From: Trichostrongylus colubriformis
Lineage: Eukaryota; Nematoda; Chromadorea; Rhabditida; Trichostrongylidae
Assembly (NCBI GenBank): GCA_963978905.1
Contig: OZ022261.1
Coordinates: forward strand, 34,022,102 to 34,086,101
DNA: 64,000 bases
Direction of reading: 5' to 3'
Shown here one piece after another: positions 1-11,716 of the stretch. A model generated the notes under the pieces. It made no database searches. It was not told where the DNA came from and saw only the letters and a list, made by a program, of their open reading frames with translations. Numbering within the stretch: the stretch's first letter is position 1; every line of letters starts with the position of its first letter. The position numbers and the translations under genes were made by a program.

Positions 1-448
1 CTTCTAAATTGATGAATGTTTGAATTCTGGATTGATTATCAGTGCAGTGGTGCAATAAAAATGATTGCAGACCGATTCCATGGCGCATGGATACTCGCTG
101 GCCTCCACGCGGCGATCATGATCGAGTCAGCCACCGTTGGACTGTTGTTTCACGCAACTCTGGCCGAAATGATTGATCACAGTATGATGACTGTCGAACA
201 AAGGTTTGGAGCTTACTAGTTGTCAAGTGGCTCTTCAACATATAGGCAGTTATCGCTGAAACACCGAATACAAGCCGTGCATCTGCCGTGACGCCTATGA
301 AATAATGAATCGAAGGAATGTCGCGCTGTCCTTTTTTAATTTGCTCTTTTTTCATGTGCGAACAAAGGTGCGGGCCCATACCACGCTCCCACGTCACTTC
401 ATAATTGACTGTGATTTCGCCTTTACCTCGATGAGATAAAATATTTAC

Positions 449-763
449 CTTGATGAGTTTATTCCAAAGCTCGAGAAAAACCCTCGCTGAAAGATCATCT
501 TCCTCACAAAAGTCAAGGCAAGGTATGAACACCTTTGGAAAAGCACATGACCGAGGAGCATGATGGAAACGGCTCTGATGTGAAGTGCAGAGTTTCGGAA
601 TATGATATGAGATCTCTGCCAGGAAGGTGCTTGAGGCGTTCTTGATTTCCGCTAGTAAATCAAGTATAAACTGAAATGAATGCTCATCCGTTACGAATGA
701 TCTCTTACTATTTGCACCACAGTGAGAGTTACTGATGCAAAAAGGGTGACGTTCATGTCCCTA
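449..763 (-). CDS. Two coding exons of an unidentified gene (partial)
   Basis: The product is not recognised. The strong exon is 670..449 on the minus strand: 74 codons open in one frame, preceded by a good acceptor (CATTCATTTCAG) and followed by the donor GTAAATAT. It reads FILDLLAEIK near its start and contains FIPCLDFCEEDD and FLELWNKLIK near its end. This helical, leucine- and acid-rich text looks like protein rather than chance. A 31-base exon at 763..733 (acceptor ACAG, donor GTAACT) ends in phase 0, as the larger exon requires, and would contribute RDMNVTLFAS. That short exon is much less certain, and its ATG could even be the start. A donor 22 bases further downstream (GTAAAGG at about 427) is an alternative end. 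A splice-flanked stretch at about 251-213 could hold the next exon, but its phase fits only the alternative donor. The rest of the gene presumably lies off the left edge or was not found. Confidence 0.4.
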
Positions 764-3239
764 CTGTTCTATATGTGTGAGGACGACGTGACTTCTCATT
801 CACTGACAATAACTGGTACGGAATATCTGTTTCGCTTATGTATTGAATGAGCTCATTTCTCTCGTACGGGTTTCTTCAGCTGATATCCTAATTAGAACCG
901 CTAGAGGGATGGGATATAGTGCGCGAAATTCATAAACTTTGGGCCACGTTTAAGTCTATGAGGAAGACATTCTGGTCGGAACGTCAGGGAGTAGCCTGTT
1001 CTTGAGCAAAGCAAATTCTCGTTTCTTTGGCGTTCATTAAAAACACTTCCGAGTAGCTTGGACCCGTGAGATCTTCGAACGCAATCTTTAGTGAAATATT
1101 TCCGATACTACATTTGATAGCGATTTTACAGCATTTTTAGTTAACTTGTTTTCAGAGATTCTGTAGCAGTTGTCATCCTCACGTTTGTCGTCGTTTCACT
1201 GATCGGTGAGTAACTAGCAGCTGATGCTCCTCCCATGCTTGGTGGAGTAATTACTGCAGTTTAGTAACCGGAAAACGTGATTTTTGATTACCGTGCAAGT
1301 ACATATTCATTGATGTTATTGCAACTTGGTCGAAACCACTTATAGGGTACACCCTGACGGTACCTTGCCTGTGCTATGCCGTGCAGAAACACTCCGCTCC
1401 AGCCTTGATACCGTACCTTGTTTGGAGGAAGTTATTCTCTTGTATCATACTAGGCGTTGTGATATGGCAGGTGAGAAGTGGAATTCGCATATAAACCTAC
1501 ATGAACCTGTCTTTCTGCTCATTTTATTTAGTGTAGCCCTATTGAGCTGTCTATTACTCAGTTCTTGATGAATACCTTTAACCCAAAAATTTTAGACATA
1601 TGCACGAATTTTTCACACATCGATATTGGTGCATCACAAAATGCTAAATGAGTTTCTGCTTTGGTTGAGAATTTTCAAAGAATTATTTGAGGCGACGTTA
1701 TCACCGAAGCACCCAACGCTTTTTCGATCTGCATTCTACGACCGACAGTTTCCTGTGGCTGTAGTGGAGGTTAGTACTTGTGAACTCAAAATCGTCTGCT
1801 TCCACTAGTCACTTTGATGAACTGAATAGCATGAGTACAACAGTTGTTTTGATGCACTGAACAGCTTGAGTATGACCTTTTGTTTCGTGCGGCGCAGACG
1901 TGCGTAATCCTCCACTTGAGTGTGAAGGGATGAGTGATCACAAGGCGATATGAAAGATACTTTTACATCTTCTTAATGTTGCATAGTTGCAAAAAAGTAT
2001 TGATTTGTAAAGGTACGAGACATCACCTTCTTCTAATTTTTTTTTGTAATCTGCTAAAATATTTAATGTTTACTTATTTTCATTTCGTTCTTATTCGAAG
2101 GCGCGAACATTTGCGATGAACAGTATCATCTTGAAAAAATCTAAATAAGGATTTTTATGTTGGAAAGTGGAGTAAAGCACAACACACGAGCAGCTTCAGG
2201 TATGTAATAAGGAGAAAAACAGTATCAAAAACAGGTAATAGCAAGCAAAATTAAGGGTAGGTTCAAGGAGCCCGTGAGGTGGTATGAACCGCAGCCATTT
2301 TTTTTGAATGTGACCAATGATATGTCTAGACTTTCTGTACGAGCATCTTGTTGAAATTCGAGAGCGCTCTGATTGGGAAGCTGTTTCTAGCACGTGTTAG
2401 AAGTGATCTCGCTAGAAAAACGCTCAGGGGTGTGGCACTCTATTTAATAGATTCTTCCATTAGTGAGCACCAGAGTATCAAGGGGTCCAGAAATTTTTCA
2501 CGCATATTGACCATATCCATTTGTTGATGAGGTCTTATCTATATGCACACGAGATATAATGCTGGATATTGTATTACTCATAGAGCAACGTAAAGCGTGA
2601 CCAGGTACCATCACTGCTGCTCTTCATTCTCAGTACTTATGAGTGATTAAACATTGCACCTCACAAGACCGTTTAATAAAAAGTGTTTTTTTTTGTTTCG
2701 AATGTGACAACCGCACCATCTGCACTTCGCCTTGGTCTGTGCTGCCACGCATACGCAGTCCTCAAAGGACAACCAGTAAGATCCCTAGCACTGGTGCAAT
2801 TGAATTTTGTGTGGCTCCTTTTGCAATCAATTTCCTCAAAGCGATACTAACTAAATCCACAATGAAATGAATGCTGAGGTTGGATATTATTTTCATCACC
2901 TGTCGTCCCATTGTTCATCGGATGTCGCGAGCAGGTGCCAGCAGCTCCTACCTCCGTTCCTAACGCGAGCCATAATAGTGCAGTAGGCCTTTCCGATCAA
3001 AGGGACAAGAATCATTTCTTTAGTGCAGAGACTTCTTGAAGGTGCCTGACCATCGACCGGTGGTCGTCTGGGTGCTATAGCAATGTCTTACATTAGTACT
3101 TCTATAACCAACTTTATAAGAGAACCGAAAACATAGGAGTTAGAGATAAACGAGGAGAAGAAAAAACTGTGAAAAAAGGTAAAAAAGAAAGGGGAAGAAA
3201 GTTGAAGGAAGTTTGATGTTCGATGTCGGGAAAGATAGA
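764..3239. other. Unassigned intergenic or intronic DNA
   Basis: No recognisable gene was found here. One plus-strand stretch at about 1156-1205 has a textbook acceptor (TTGTTTTCAG) and donor (GTGAGT). It would encode a short hydrophobic segment (VAVVILTFVVVSLI), possibly a membrane-spanning exon, but no partner exons were identified. The remainder is AT-rich, with short ORFs that have no familiar motif. Confidence 0.4.
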
Positions 3240-4109
3240 GAATTTATTATTACCGCTATCCCTTAGATACCTGAGCAAAATTGGTGTCTTCATTGCGCCC
3301 TACTAGTATCACTGCACCACTGTCTAAAGGTCTCGAGAAACTATTACATGTTAGAATCCTGTTTCAATCAACACGAAACAACTTGATTCTTATTGAACAG
3401 CACGGGTTTATCACCGGGGCCTCGACAACTACACTTACGGGTGACTATATATTTGATTGGTCTTGCTATCAGCGAGGGAAATGGTGTGGGCATTATCTAT
3501 TTTGACCTGTCTAAAGCCTTTGATGAAGTCTCTCACAAAAAACTACTTTCAAGTTGCGGTGACTGGGAATTGAATACCCTATGCTCAGCTGGATTCGATC
3601 CTACTTGAAAGACAAACATACCTACGTTAAAGTTGGGAACTACTTTTCGCAAAAACTCTCTTGTCTTAGTGGTGTACCACAAGGAAGTGTACTATCATGT
3701 TTGCTATTCTTATCCTATAAATATGACTTGCCTTCTTACCCATGTATGCATCCATCTATAAAATTTGAGATGATGCTGGTGATATTAGTATTTACGGAGT
3801 TTATTACGAACGGTCACGACTGTATTTACCAAGCCCTAACGCAGTCCAACTGCAACATAATGGAATGGTCCACGACTTGAGGAATACCGGTTGCCTTCAG
3901 CATAACATCGGTACTCCATCTTCGGGAAGCTAGAGCGGTACCACACACCCTTCAAAATATTACTATTGGTACCTCTCGTGAAGTGCGTGATTTGGGGTTT
4001 CTTATTTACCGCGATCTCGACTTTACGCGCCTTGTAGAGAATATTGTTCGGAAAGCTTTCAACACTCTTTTTATGATCACTAAGAACATTCATCACAATG
4101 ACACCTCTA

Positions 4110-5010
4110 TTAGGTTGGCTGATAAATTCCTGGACACTTCAAGACGTTTTTTATTTTATAACTTTATTTTGGAACAACTTATAACCAATCAGCAATATAT
4201 TACCGCCATTATCACTTACCTTCTGCCATCGCTCTGGCAACCTTTCAATTCCATTCATCCAGAACTGTGCAGACTGAGACGCCATAAGGTCGTTGACCGC
4301 GATTTTGAAGTCCTCCTCTTTTTTGAACTGCTCGTCCATCTTATATCTTTTGAGAGGGGAGAATAAATGGTAATCAGATGGGGCGAGGTCTGGGGAATAT
4401 GGTGGGTGCGGCAAAACCTTCCACTCTGAAGCCGACAAAGTATCTCGTGTGATCTTCGCTACACCTCGCCTGTTTCTTGCTGTCAGACAGCACGTGGGGT
4501 GTCCATGTGGACAGAACTTTCCTGTATCCCAAGCGAGCGAGACGCAGTTCGACTGTCTGGTGTGTGCATCCAAGCATCTGAGACAACTGTCTTGTGCTGG
4601 CCGCTGGGCTCTTTTGAACTGCTTGCACGAGGCGCTGGTCGTCGAATTCAACAGGGCGTCTAGTGTGTTGTTGGTTGGCCAGCCTGTATCCCTATATTGA
4701 AAGCGTTCGAACCAAACATGAACGGTGGACTTGGAAGTAGTTTGTGGCCCGAGCCCAGCGTTGATGTTTTCGGTCGCCTCCCTCGTAGAACTTCCACGGC
4801 GGAACTCGTACAAGTAGAGCGTCCGGAGAGCTACCTTTTCCATTTTACACAGAAATGATCTTCTAGACGAGCTCCGGCCCTTATATACCTATGTGGTGGG
4901 ACACTCGAAAACACTGTTCAACAGGGCCGAACATGAAAAGATGAGCTGTCAATCGACGCATTATAGATCAAAATGTTTTGAAGTGTGCAGGAAATTATCA
5001 GCCAATCTAA
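4110..5010 (-). mobile_element. Mariner transposon, internally deleted, TA-flanked
   Basis: The element is 901 bp with inverted ends: it starts TTAGGTTGGCTGATAAATTC at 4110, and its right end, CAGGAAATTATCAGCCAATC followed by TAA at 5010, is the near-exact complement. Both ends are flanked by TA (4108-4109 and 5011-5012), the Tc1/mariner target duplication. The terminal sequence is of the mariner type found widely in animals. It lies inside the non-LTR element in opposite orientation, so it inserted later. A full-length mariner is about 1.3 kb, so roughly 0.4 kb is missing. Confidence 0.9.
4151..4843 (-). pseudogene. Mariner transposase, frameshifted and deleted
   Basis: Reading from ATG at 4843 on the minus strand, the N-terminus has the mariner helix-turn-helix region (MEKVALRTLYLYEFRRGSS, then STVHVWFERFQ). 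The second helix-turn-helix (STRQLSQMLGCTHQTV) continues in another frame. The C-terminal half retains LPHPPYSPDLAPSDYHLF, which carries the last Asp of the DD34D triad, and a normal C-terminal tail. The open frame is only 230 residues against about 345 in intact mariners, and the block holding the first two catalytic Asp residues is not visible. The copy is therefore non-autonomous. Confidence 0.88.
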
Positions 5011-5480
5011 TATTTTGTTAAAACTCTATGAATCATATGTTATTTCTATACTTGAATATGGTTCGCAGATATGGAGCCCTGACATGAAGAAACTACAGGC
5101 AAAAGTGAAAAAGTTTAGCAAACCTTCACTAAAATCTTGTTACATCGGTGTGAGCCACATGCCACAACGCGCTGTCCACCTGATTAAAAGGGCAGATTAC
5201 ATCGTTCAGACCCGTCATTGGTGTATAGGAGGGTATTTAATGATACTGCGTTCTGCTTCAAGATATTGAAAGGCTAACTCGAATCAAGAAGAGCAAAATT
5301 TGGGTGTTGCGGCCTAACAGGGGTCGCACCACTCCCATATTTTTACAGTGTACTAAACTAAGTAAAAATCGTCGACTGAAGGTCGTATTATGGCTCAATA
5401 GTGCTTTGCGTATTAATTCCAACTATACTGCTGTTGTTGGACCTTAAGCGCACTATACGTGCACAATAAATAAATAAAAG

Positions 5481-5832
5481 TCGGATAGCATGCTCCACGG
5501 CGATTGGACAGCGATATCTTCTCTGCGACAAGTTTGAACACCCTTCAAATACTTGGCTTCGCTAAAAGTTAGCCTTCCTCGAAACTGTAAGCTGTTCATT
5601 TCTTTCCAGGCCCTGTTGGCCGCTTAGGTTTTTGTGATGGCGCCGTAGTTCCCTGTATGAAAATAAGGTCTAGGAAAACTTGGAAAATTTTGGGGTGCCT
5701 GAGTCCAAATGGTCGTAACTCCCTTCAAACGTAACTTTATTAGTGAGCTTCCAATGCGGGATCTACGACGATGCCGCCTTTGATCACCGCTAACACTGTG
5801 CCATAGCTTTATCTTCGAAAAGAAAGAAGTTA
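5481..5832. other. Flank between two transposons, nothing recognised
   Basis: This gap separates the retrotransposon tail from the Tc1-type MITE. I see no coding signal; the minus-strand open frame across it runs into the MITE end and is not supported. Confidence 0.4.
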
Positions 5833-6569
5833 CAGTAGCGCTCAAAAGTCTTCGGCCAAACAATTTTTGTCATAACTTTTTTTTACTTGACCAATTTGAC
5901 AAAATATTAATATGTGGTGCCTGAACCTAGTGTCAACATTTCCTTCTACTCGAGCGGCGCTTGACTCTTTTAACGGTTTTTAGCAAGAATTTACTACAAA
6001 CCCACCGGAGAAAGGGAAAAGGCTTTGCCAAGAAAAACGGCTTTCTTTGCAAAAAATTAAACTAGGAAGCCTCAGGAATCATCAATATTCTGTAGAAAAA
6101 CCACGACTTTTGATGACAGCGGCACAGGGGGACGGCATAGGGATGGCACTCCAAATACAAAAAATTGCATTTATCCACGTAACTTACACCGCTGAGGGCC
6201 AAAATAGTATATTTAGTATGCAGTGTCTTCAAGTACAACATACTAAAGGGAAAAGGCTTTGTCAAGAAAAACGGCTTTCTTTACAAAAAATTAAACTAGC
6301 AAGCCTCACGAAACATCAATATTCTGTAGAAAAACCACGACTTTAGATGGCAGCGGCACAGCGGGACGGCATAGGGATGACACCCCAAATACAAAAATTG
6401 CATTTAGCCCGTAACTTACACCGTTGAGCGACAAAATAGTATATTTAGTATGCAGTGTCTTCAAGTACAACATACTAAAATTTCTCTCAAATTGGTTCAG
6501 TCGCAAAAAAGTTACAAGTGAGAAACCCAAGTGAAAGACCATTTAGCCGAAGACTTTTGAGCGCTACTG
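5833..6569. mobile_element. Tc1/mariner-type MITE, 737 bp
   Basis: The ends are inverted copies: CAGTAGCGCTCAAAAGTCTT at 5833 and its complement ending at 6569, with one mismatch over about 27 bp. A weaker match then continues inward for about 60 more bases, including ACCAATTTGA. TA dinucleotides flank both ends (5831-5832, 6570-6571). No transposase text is inside, so it is non-autonomous. Its interior is a two-copy tandem duplication, listed separately. Confidence 0.85.
6011..6480 (+). repeat. Two-copy tandem duplication, period about 234 bp, inside the MITE
   Basis: AAAGGGAAAAGGCTTTG begins copy 1 at 6011 and copy 2 at 6245. Both copies end ACAACATACTAAA. They differ by a few substitutions and single-base gaps, so the duplication is old enough to have diverged slightly. 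Confidence 0.9.
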
Positions 6570-6704
6570 TATATTGAAGGATAAGTCGACGAAATTTTTT
6601 TCGTCGAAGTTGCGAGATTCTTTGGAAAAAATGGTCTATTGCGTCTGAAATGCCTCCGCCACACATCATTTGCTATCATGGGTCCAACGGGATGGCAACT
6701 AGAG

Positions 6705-7040
6705 CTGGTTGCCTCGGATGCGCCACGCGCCAGGATTCATTCTCCATCTTAGCGAACCAAACGCCTTCCCAGTCCGTATAATAGCTCACAATTACCAGTC
6801 ACGTGTTTGCAATCGTAGTAAGAGACAAAAAAGCTTACGTCGCCAATTTTTCGTCTTCATCCCACGTTTCGTGAGTGTTTATCCACGCTGTAACCCGTGG
6901 ATAGATAACGCTACCTAGGGCTAATCGGCGAATGTCGGGGGTCTCCTTGTATGTGTTTTCGGTGCTAACGGACCAATTGGAAGGGCGATTAGCGTTCGCC
7001 AGCTTTCCAATGGGACTCGCCACGCATGTGGATTCCATCG
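6705..7040 (-). repeat. Dispersed repeat family A, copy 1 (inverted)
   Basis: Read on the minus strand, this is clearly homologous to 35940-36310 and in part to 25240-25330. Shared landmarks are ATGGAA..CATGCGTGGCG, TTGGTCCGTTAGCACCGAAA, GTGGGATGAA and CTTACTACGAT. The reading frames are broken and no known protein motif is recognised. It is possibly a fragment of an unidentified transposon. Confidence 0.75.
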
Positions 7041-10019
7041 ATACTCCATCAAATTAAGGACACACTATTCCCCTGACCGTCTTGAAATGTGAGCCAGGTA
7101 TCAAGTATCGACCACGCACCACAACATCGGTTATGTGCGTTTGGTTACAGAAGCCTAAGGGGATCATACGTGTGAGCGATCTGAAAATGGAAGCGTCATA
7201 AGCGCAATCAAGACGGAAAACTACTTTCAGACTACTGCTCTTTGTTCAGGTGCATAAGGAATGAGGGTTAACTGAGGATGTCTATTGTCATTGCTGATTA
7301 GATAGAAAAAGGAGCAGCTGCAAAAAAGGCTAACAACTGCACCCATAGTGACGCTAAGCAGCAGGTTGTGGAAGCTGTCAGGAAATACTTTTGCAACTCG
7401 GATGGGAAATATTTCTCTCATCAGCGTAGCTACCAGACATGCTGCTTCATGAAAACTAGCGCCTAAATGGCTATAGCACGGCTTAATTGCTACACGCTTT
7501 CGAAACGGAAAGTTAGAGAGATGCGAAGCTGGGATGGTGGTGTTATTGCATTCACACTGACACAGCTTCATAGCGGCGGTGTCATCAAAGCGCTAAAAAG
7601 ATGGGAAAAGGCTGAAGGAAATTGTGTGAAATGATTTTCTGAGAGCAGCTTGATCCACTAGTTCCAGAACAAATACATTGCCTTTGTTAAAAAACTAGAG
7701 TCAAGCTTGTCACCTAATAGCTGACAATTTTGTATTATGTGAACTCACAGTGGAGGCAGTGCCCGATAAACGAATTTGTGTGTGCACATCCCATCGAAGA
7801 ATTATCAGTTCTGGCGGGGTTTGCAATCATACACCACTTTACGACAACAGATAATATATATAAATAGATAATATCTCTGAGGCAAATACAGGGGCATGAA
7901 GGACAGCGGATTCGAAGAGATAGGTGCTGAGCCGGACGTTCTATCTGCCACCGGGGGTCGCTTCAAGTAGCGTTGCCACCTACATGATTGCATTCTCATA
8001 AGCGACCAGCCAGCAGATGACGATTTTCAACTTACAGAATGATTCATGAAAGAAATGCATCAGTGAACTGCCATTAAAATACAAAATTGTCCACGGGTTG
8101 ATAGAATTGCAATGCTAGTTCATAGAAAGAAGTCTGTACACTCTTAAGTTTAGTCATTAACTTTCCACGACATCGTCTTTCAATTTTATGCCCATGTCGG
8201 GTGATTTCCGCAAGTTGAAATGGCATTGAATAAGTAACTTATGAAAAGGCTTCGCTCTTCCACGTTATGAACAATGCGAGGACGCCGAATTTCAGCCGTG
8301 AATGAAGTTGACACCAATCTTGGTTGAATGCTAGGCATACGGATCCTAGATAATACAGGAATTCTGGGAAACCCTAAAATGTGTCTAATGAGTGCCCGTT
8401 GTTCACGAAAGAAGTGCTCTACCTATTTCGATCATTCCTATACATTTTGGACATGTACTTCCAAAAAAGTGAGTCAGTCACTGCACTGCCATTTTCGTTG
8501 AGTAATGCATAAAGTGCATGTCCCTGCTGCACCTTTTTCATCCATCACCATTTTCATACGACATTGGGAGACACAGCATTCCCTAGAACAGTACGGTGAA
8601 AAACGTTTGCGATGCGATCACAAATAGAATCTGTAGATGAGCGTCGTGTACATATTTTTGTTTAAAAAGAGTATGAAATCAAGAAAATTGCTTCTTTACA
8701 AAAATGTTCGCTAAAAAAGCTGTGTGCTTTCACTCGAATATTTTATGCTGTAGGTATTTAAAGATCTCTCACAAGGCACATTTATTCTGTATCCGTGAAT
8801 GCCTTCAGTATTATCGTGAATGGCAGCATATATGTATGTAATATGATAGGCGGTTTTGCATACTGTAGTTTGCTATAAATCTAAATTTCATTGCACAGAA
8901 GCATTTTGATAGGCGTGAAAATTTTCCTAGGCTAGTTAGTTACGTTGCTCGAGGCATCCCATGCACAAAGCGTCATGCTGTAGTTGCTCCCAGTTGAATA
9001 ATATGTGGAAGGTGGAACCTTTGAATCTGTCTCTCGCACTGCGCCCTAAGAAAATGTCAAGACCCTTGATTTAGGCGAGGCGCAGTAGGTCGAACCAGGG
9101 TCACACATGGGTATCATCTCTATCCATTGTCCATCAGGGGGTGGAAAGTCGGAGGGTTCGTATTCCTATGTTGGAAACTTAACCGACGTTTTCAAAATGC
9201 CACCATCGGACTTTCCACCCCAATGTACGACAGAAGATTCCTTGACGACCAACGTTTTTTGAAATTTTGGAACAGATTAAGCGGTCTTCTAAAAAAGTCT
9301 CCAATCGATAATCGCACATATATAGTAGTAGGTAGCATTGCTACGATTATAGATTGGGGCTTATAGGAACAGGTAGTCTTGGGAGCATTTAGCATTGGAA
9401 GGGGTGGTATTTCCCAAAAAATTGGTCAGACCCCGAAGAACACTCAAGCGTCTGAATGCGGCAAATCAATCGAACTTAAAGCCCCTTGGGCTACTTTCTT
9501 CTCTAACCTCGTAACTAGCGGACTTGCTTCGCGATGCTTATATTTACAAGAGGGAATTTTTGGGAAAGAAGTCAATCTTCCTGCGCTAAGTACGATTGAC
9601 AGAAAGCCATTCAAACGATAGATTGCCTTTTACAAAATCAGCGAACTCCCAAGAACACAATTCGCTATTTTTTCTGTATTACACACTTCAAATAAAAACT
9701 CAATTTTTCAGATCCTTCTCGGCACTGCGTTCTTCTCCATCGCTTTTCGAGCTCATCGTGAATTTGCCACAAAACGTTTGCGTCGAGAGCCTCCCGCCGA
9801 CATTGACTCGGTCGTATAAGAGAACATCGTGGATCGTTCATGGATGTATATAGATGCGGAAGTGCTGAGCAGATTACTCAGCATCAAAGCACAATTAGCT
9901 GGTCCATCACTTGTTCCTCAATGATATGAGAGTAACGTTCTAGCGCTGATAGATTGTATAAAAATGCGTAACATCAAAGCACTCGTGCATATAAAAATGA
10001 AGCATCGGGAAATCTTAAG
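7041..10019. other. Unassigned DNA
   Basis: No gene or element could be supported. A 114-codon minus-strand frame at 7571-7227 has a hydrophobic stretch near its end but no splice support or family likeness. A small hairpin is formed by GGGGTGGAAAGTC at about 9137 and GGACTTTCCACCCC at about 9209. Confidence 0.4.
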
Positions 10020-11716
10020 ATGTACAATACCCGCCTTAAGTTTTCAAAAGAAAACGCGGAAAGCGCGGATCCGCGCTTTTTTCGTTTTTTTGCTGTAACT
10101 CGGTTTGTTTTGCCTCAATCTCCATATAAATATATATTAATCGAATCAGCTCACCGAGTTCTATAGAATGGTTCCTTCAAACCTTTAAAAAGCTAACTTT
10201 TTATGTACTCGCATGCACGAAGTGCCAGTGGGCACTCGCCTGCGAGCGACGCGCGCTATAATTATAACCAGGAGGCAAATCTGCCGTCAACATACAAAAC
10301 TCAACAACTTACAGGGATATCCTTGTCAAAACTAAACTAAAAATAGTTTCTTAATCTTTGATGGCGGTATTTCATTAGGAGTCACTTCACCCAGTATGCT
10401 ATAGTAGTCGCCATCTGATTATTGTTCAAAAAAATTAAATTTTCGTGAATTTCAACGGGCTCACCTCCAGGGAAAAATTCAGTGTATCGGTTGAGTGTAT
10501 CGCAATTTATTTATTATGCCACTGCATCAACCGAACAGACTGGATAACAGATTTCTCAAAAAGATATAAATCGAAAACAATATAGAAGATTGCTTTGCAC
10601 AACATTCAATTGATTTATGTTTGGAATCCATGATCATAAGAATTTTCAATCCTTCTTAAAAGTATGCACTCTTAGGTTTTCTACTGCAATACTTACTTGT
10701 TTTTTACTTTTTACTTTTCATAGTTTTGAAAACTTAAATGAAAAATGCTTTTCAATAAGTATTATTAGTCCACTGCCTATAACTGCCAATAATTGCAATG
10801 AAAAAGGCTTGATGCCCTCATTATCTCACTATTAGAAACGGTGGCCCTTTCCTTAAGGTGCGAAGAGCGTCCTCTGGTAACTGCCAAAAGAGCCACCTGG
10901 ATCGGCATTCAAACCTTGCAGTCGGTTAGAGACTCTATATGAACCATGTATGAAGGAAATGAATCTTTCATATCGTTTTCGATGTCTTGTTTGAGAAAAT
11001 TGAAAGCACACATTGAGCATGTATGCACTTCGCATAAAACTACTATGTCACCAATCTGTTTGGTTGATGCAGTGGCATATCACTGTGGAAGGCCGATCAA
11101 TACCTGTCTGGGAGATCTCAGTGAGCTGACTAATTGCTATGAGATCGAGGGGTCAGACAGGATAGAACGGTAAAACTCTTGAGAAGGTCGATAATTTTAC
11201 TTGTGATCATGGTTTTTATAACAAATAAATTGCGATACACTCAACGATACACTGAATTTTTCCCTGGAGGTAAGTCCGTTGAAATTCAAGAAAATTTAAT
11301 TTTTTTTTGAACAATAATCAGATGGTGACTACTGTAGCATACTGGGTGAAGTGACACCTAATGAAATACCACCATCAAAGATTAAGAAACTATTTTTAGT
11401 TTAGTTTTGACAAGGATATCCCTGTAAGTTGTTGAGTTTTGTATGTTGACGGCAGATTTGCCTCCTGGTTATAATTATAGCGCGCGTCGCTCGCAGGCGA
11501 GTGTCCACTGGCACTTTGTGCATGCGAGTACATAAAAAGTTAGCTTTTGGAAGGTTTGAAGGAACCATTCTATAGAGCTCGGTGAGCTGATTCGATTAAT
11601 ATATATTTATATGGAGATTGAGGCAAAACGAACCGAGTTACAGCAAAAAAACGAAAAAAACGCGGATCCGCGCTTTCCGCGTTTTCTTTTGAAAACTTAA
11701 GGCGGGTATTGTACAT
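10020..11716. mobile_element. Foldback element with ~498-bp inverted arms
   Basis: The left arm 10020-10517 and right arm 11218-11716 are inverted copies of each other, roughly 95% alike by eye. Outer ends are ATGTACAATACCCGCC and its complement. Landmarks in both arms include ATCCGCG, a TATAATTATA stretch and AATTTTTCCCTGGAGG. The 700-bp spacer has only short ORFs without recognised motifs. If CAATACCC is the true terminus, TA would be the target duplication, suggesting a Tc1/mariner-class origin; this is not certain. The arms would fold into a very long hairpin as single strand or RNA. Confidence 0.85.

Larger units (their letters stand above)
3281..5455 (+). pseudogene. Non-LTR reverse transcriptase pseudogene (interrupted, frameshifted)
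   Basis: The text follows the RT order in broken frames. PTSITAPLSKGLEKLL and IEQHGFITGAST (finger) come first, then FDLSKAFDEVSHKKLL (first catalytic Asp block), WIRSYLKDKHTYVKVG and SGVPQGSVL, the diagnostic LINE RT motif. The second catalytic motif (ADD-like, then AGDISIYG, about 3770-3797) is present only in a shifted frame. Thumb-region text ILEYGSQIWSP follows the mariner. The last readable part, VLRPNRGRTTPIFL, runs to a TAA near 5448. Several frameshifts, at least one within the catalytic motif, make it non-functional. Relationship to CR1 or Jockey clades is by motif style only; a phylogeny would be needed to choose. Confidence 0.8.
3240..5480 (+). mobile_element. Decayed CR1/Jockey-like non-LTR retrotransposon, 5' truncated
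   Basis: The plus strand carries the reverse transcriptase of a non-LTR (LINE) element: finger and palm motifs from about 3281 to 4108, then the thumb region from 5011, interrupted by a mariner insertion at 4110-5010. After the coding part a short 3' tail ends in AATAAATAAATAAAAG at about 5465-5480, which I take as the 3' terminus. No endonuclease domain is seen upstream, so the copy is 5' truncated, as is usual for these elements. Frame breaks show it is dead. The boundaries are approximate, especially the 5' one. Confidence 0.8.

Noticed and set aside
7227..7571. 114-codon minus-strand ORF with a hydrophobic segment
   Set aside because: No splice context, no recognised motif, and ORFs of this size occur by chance in this DNA.
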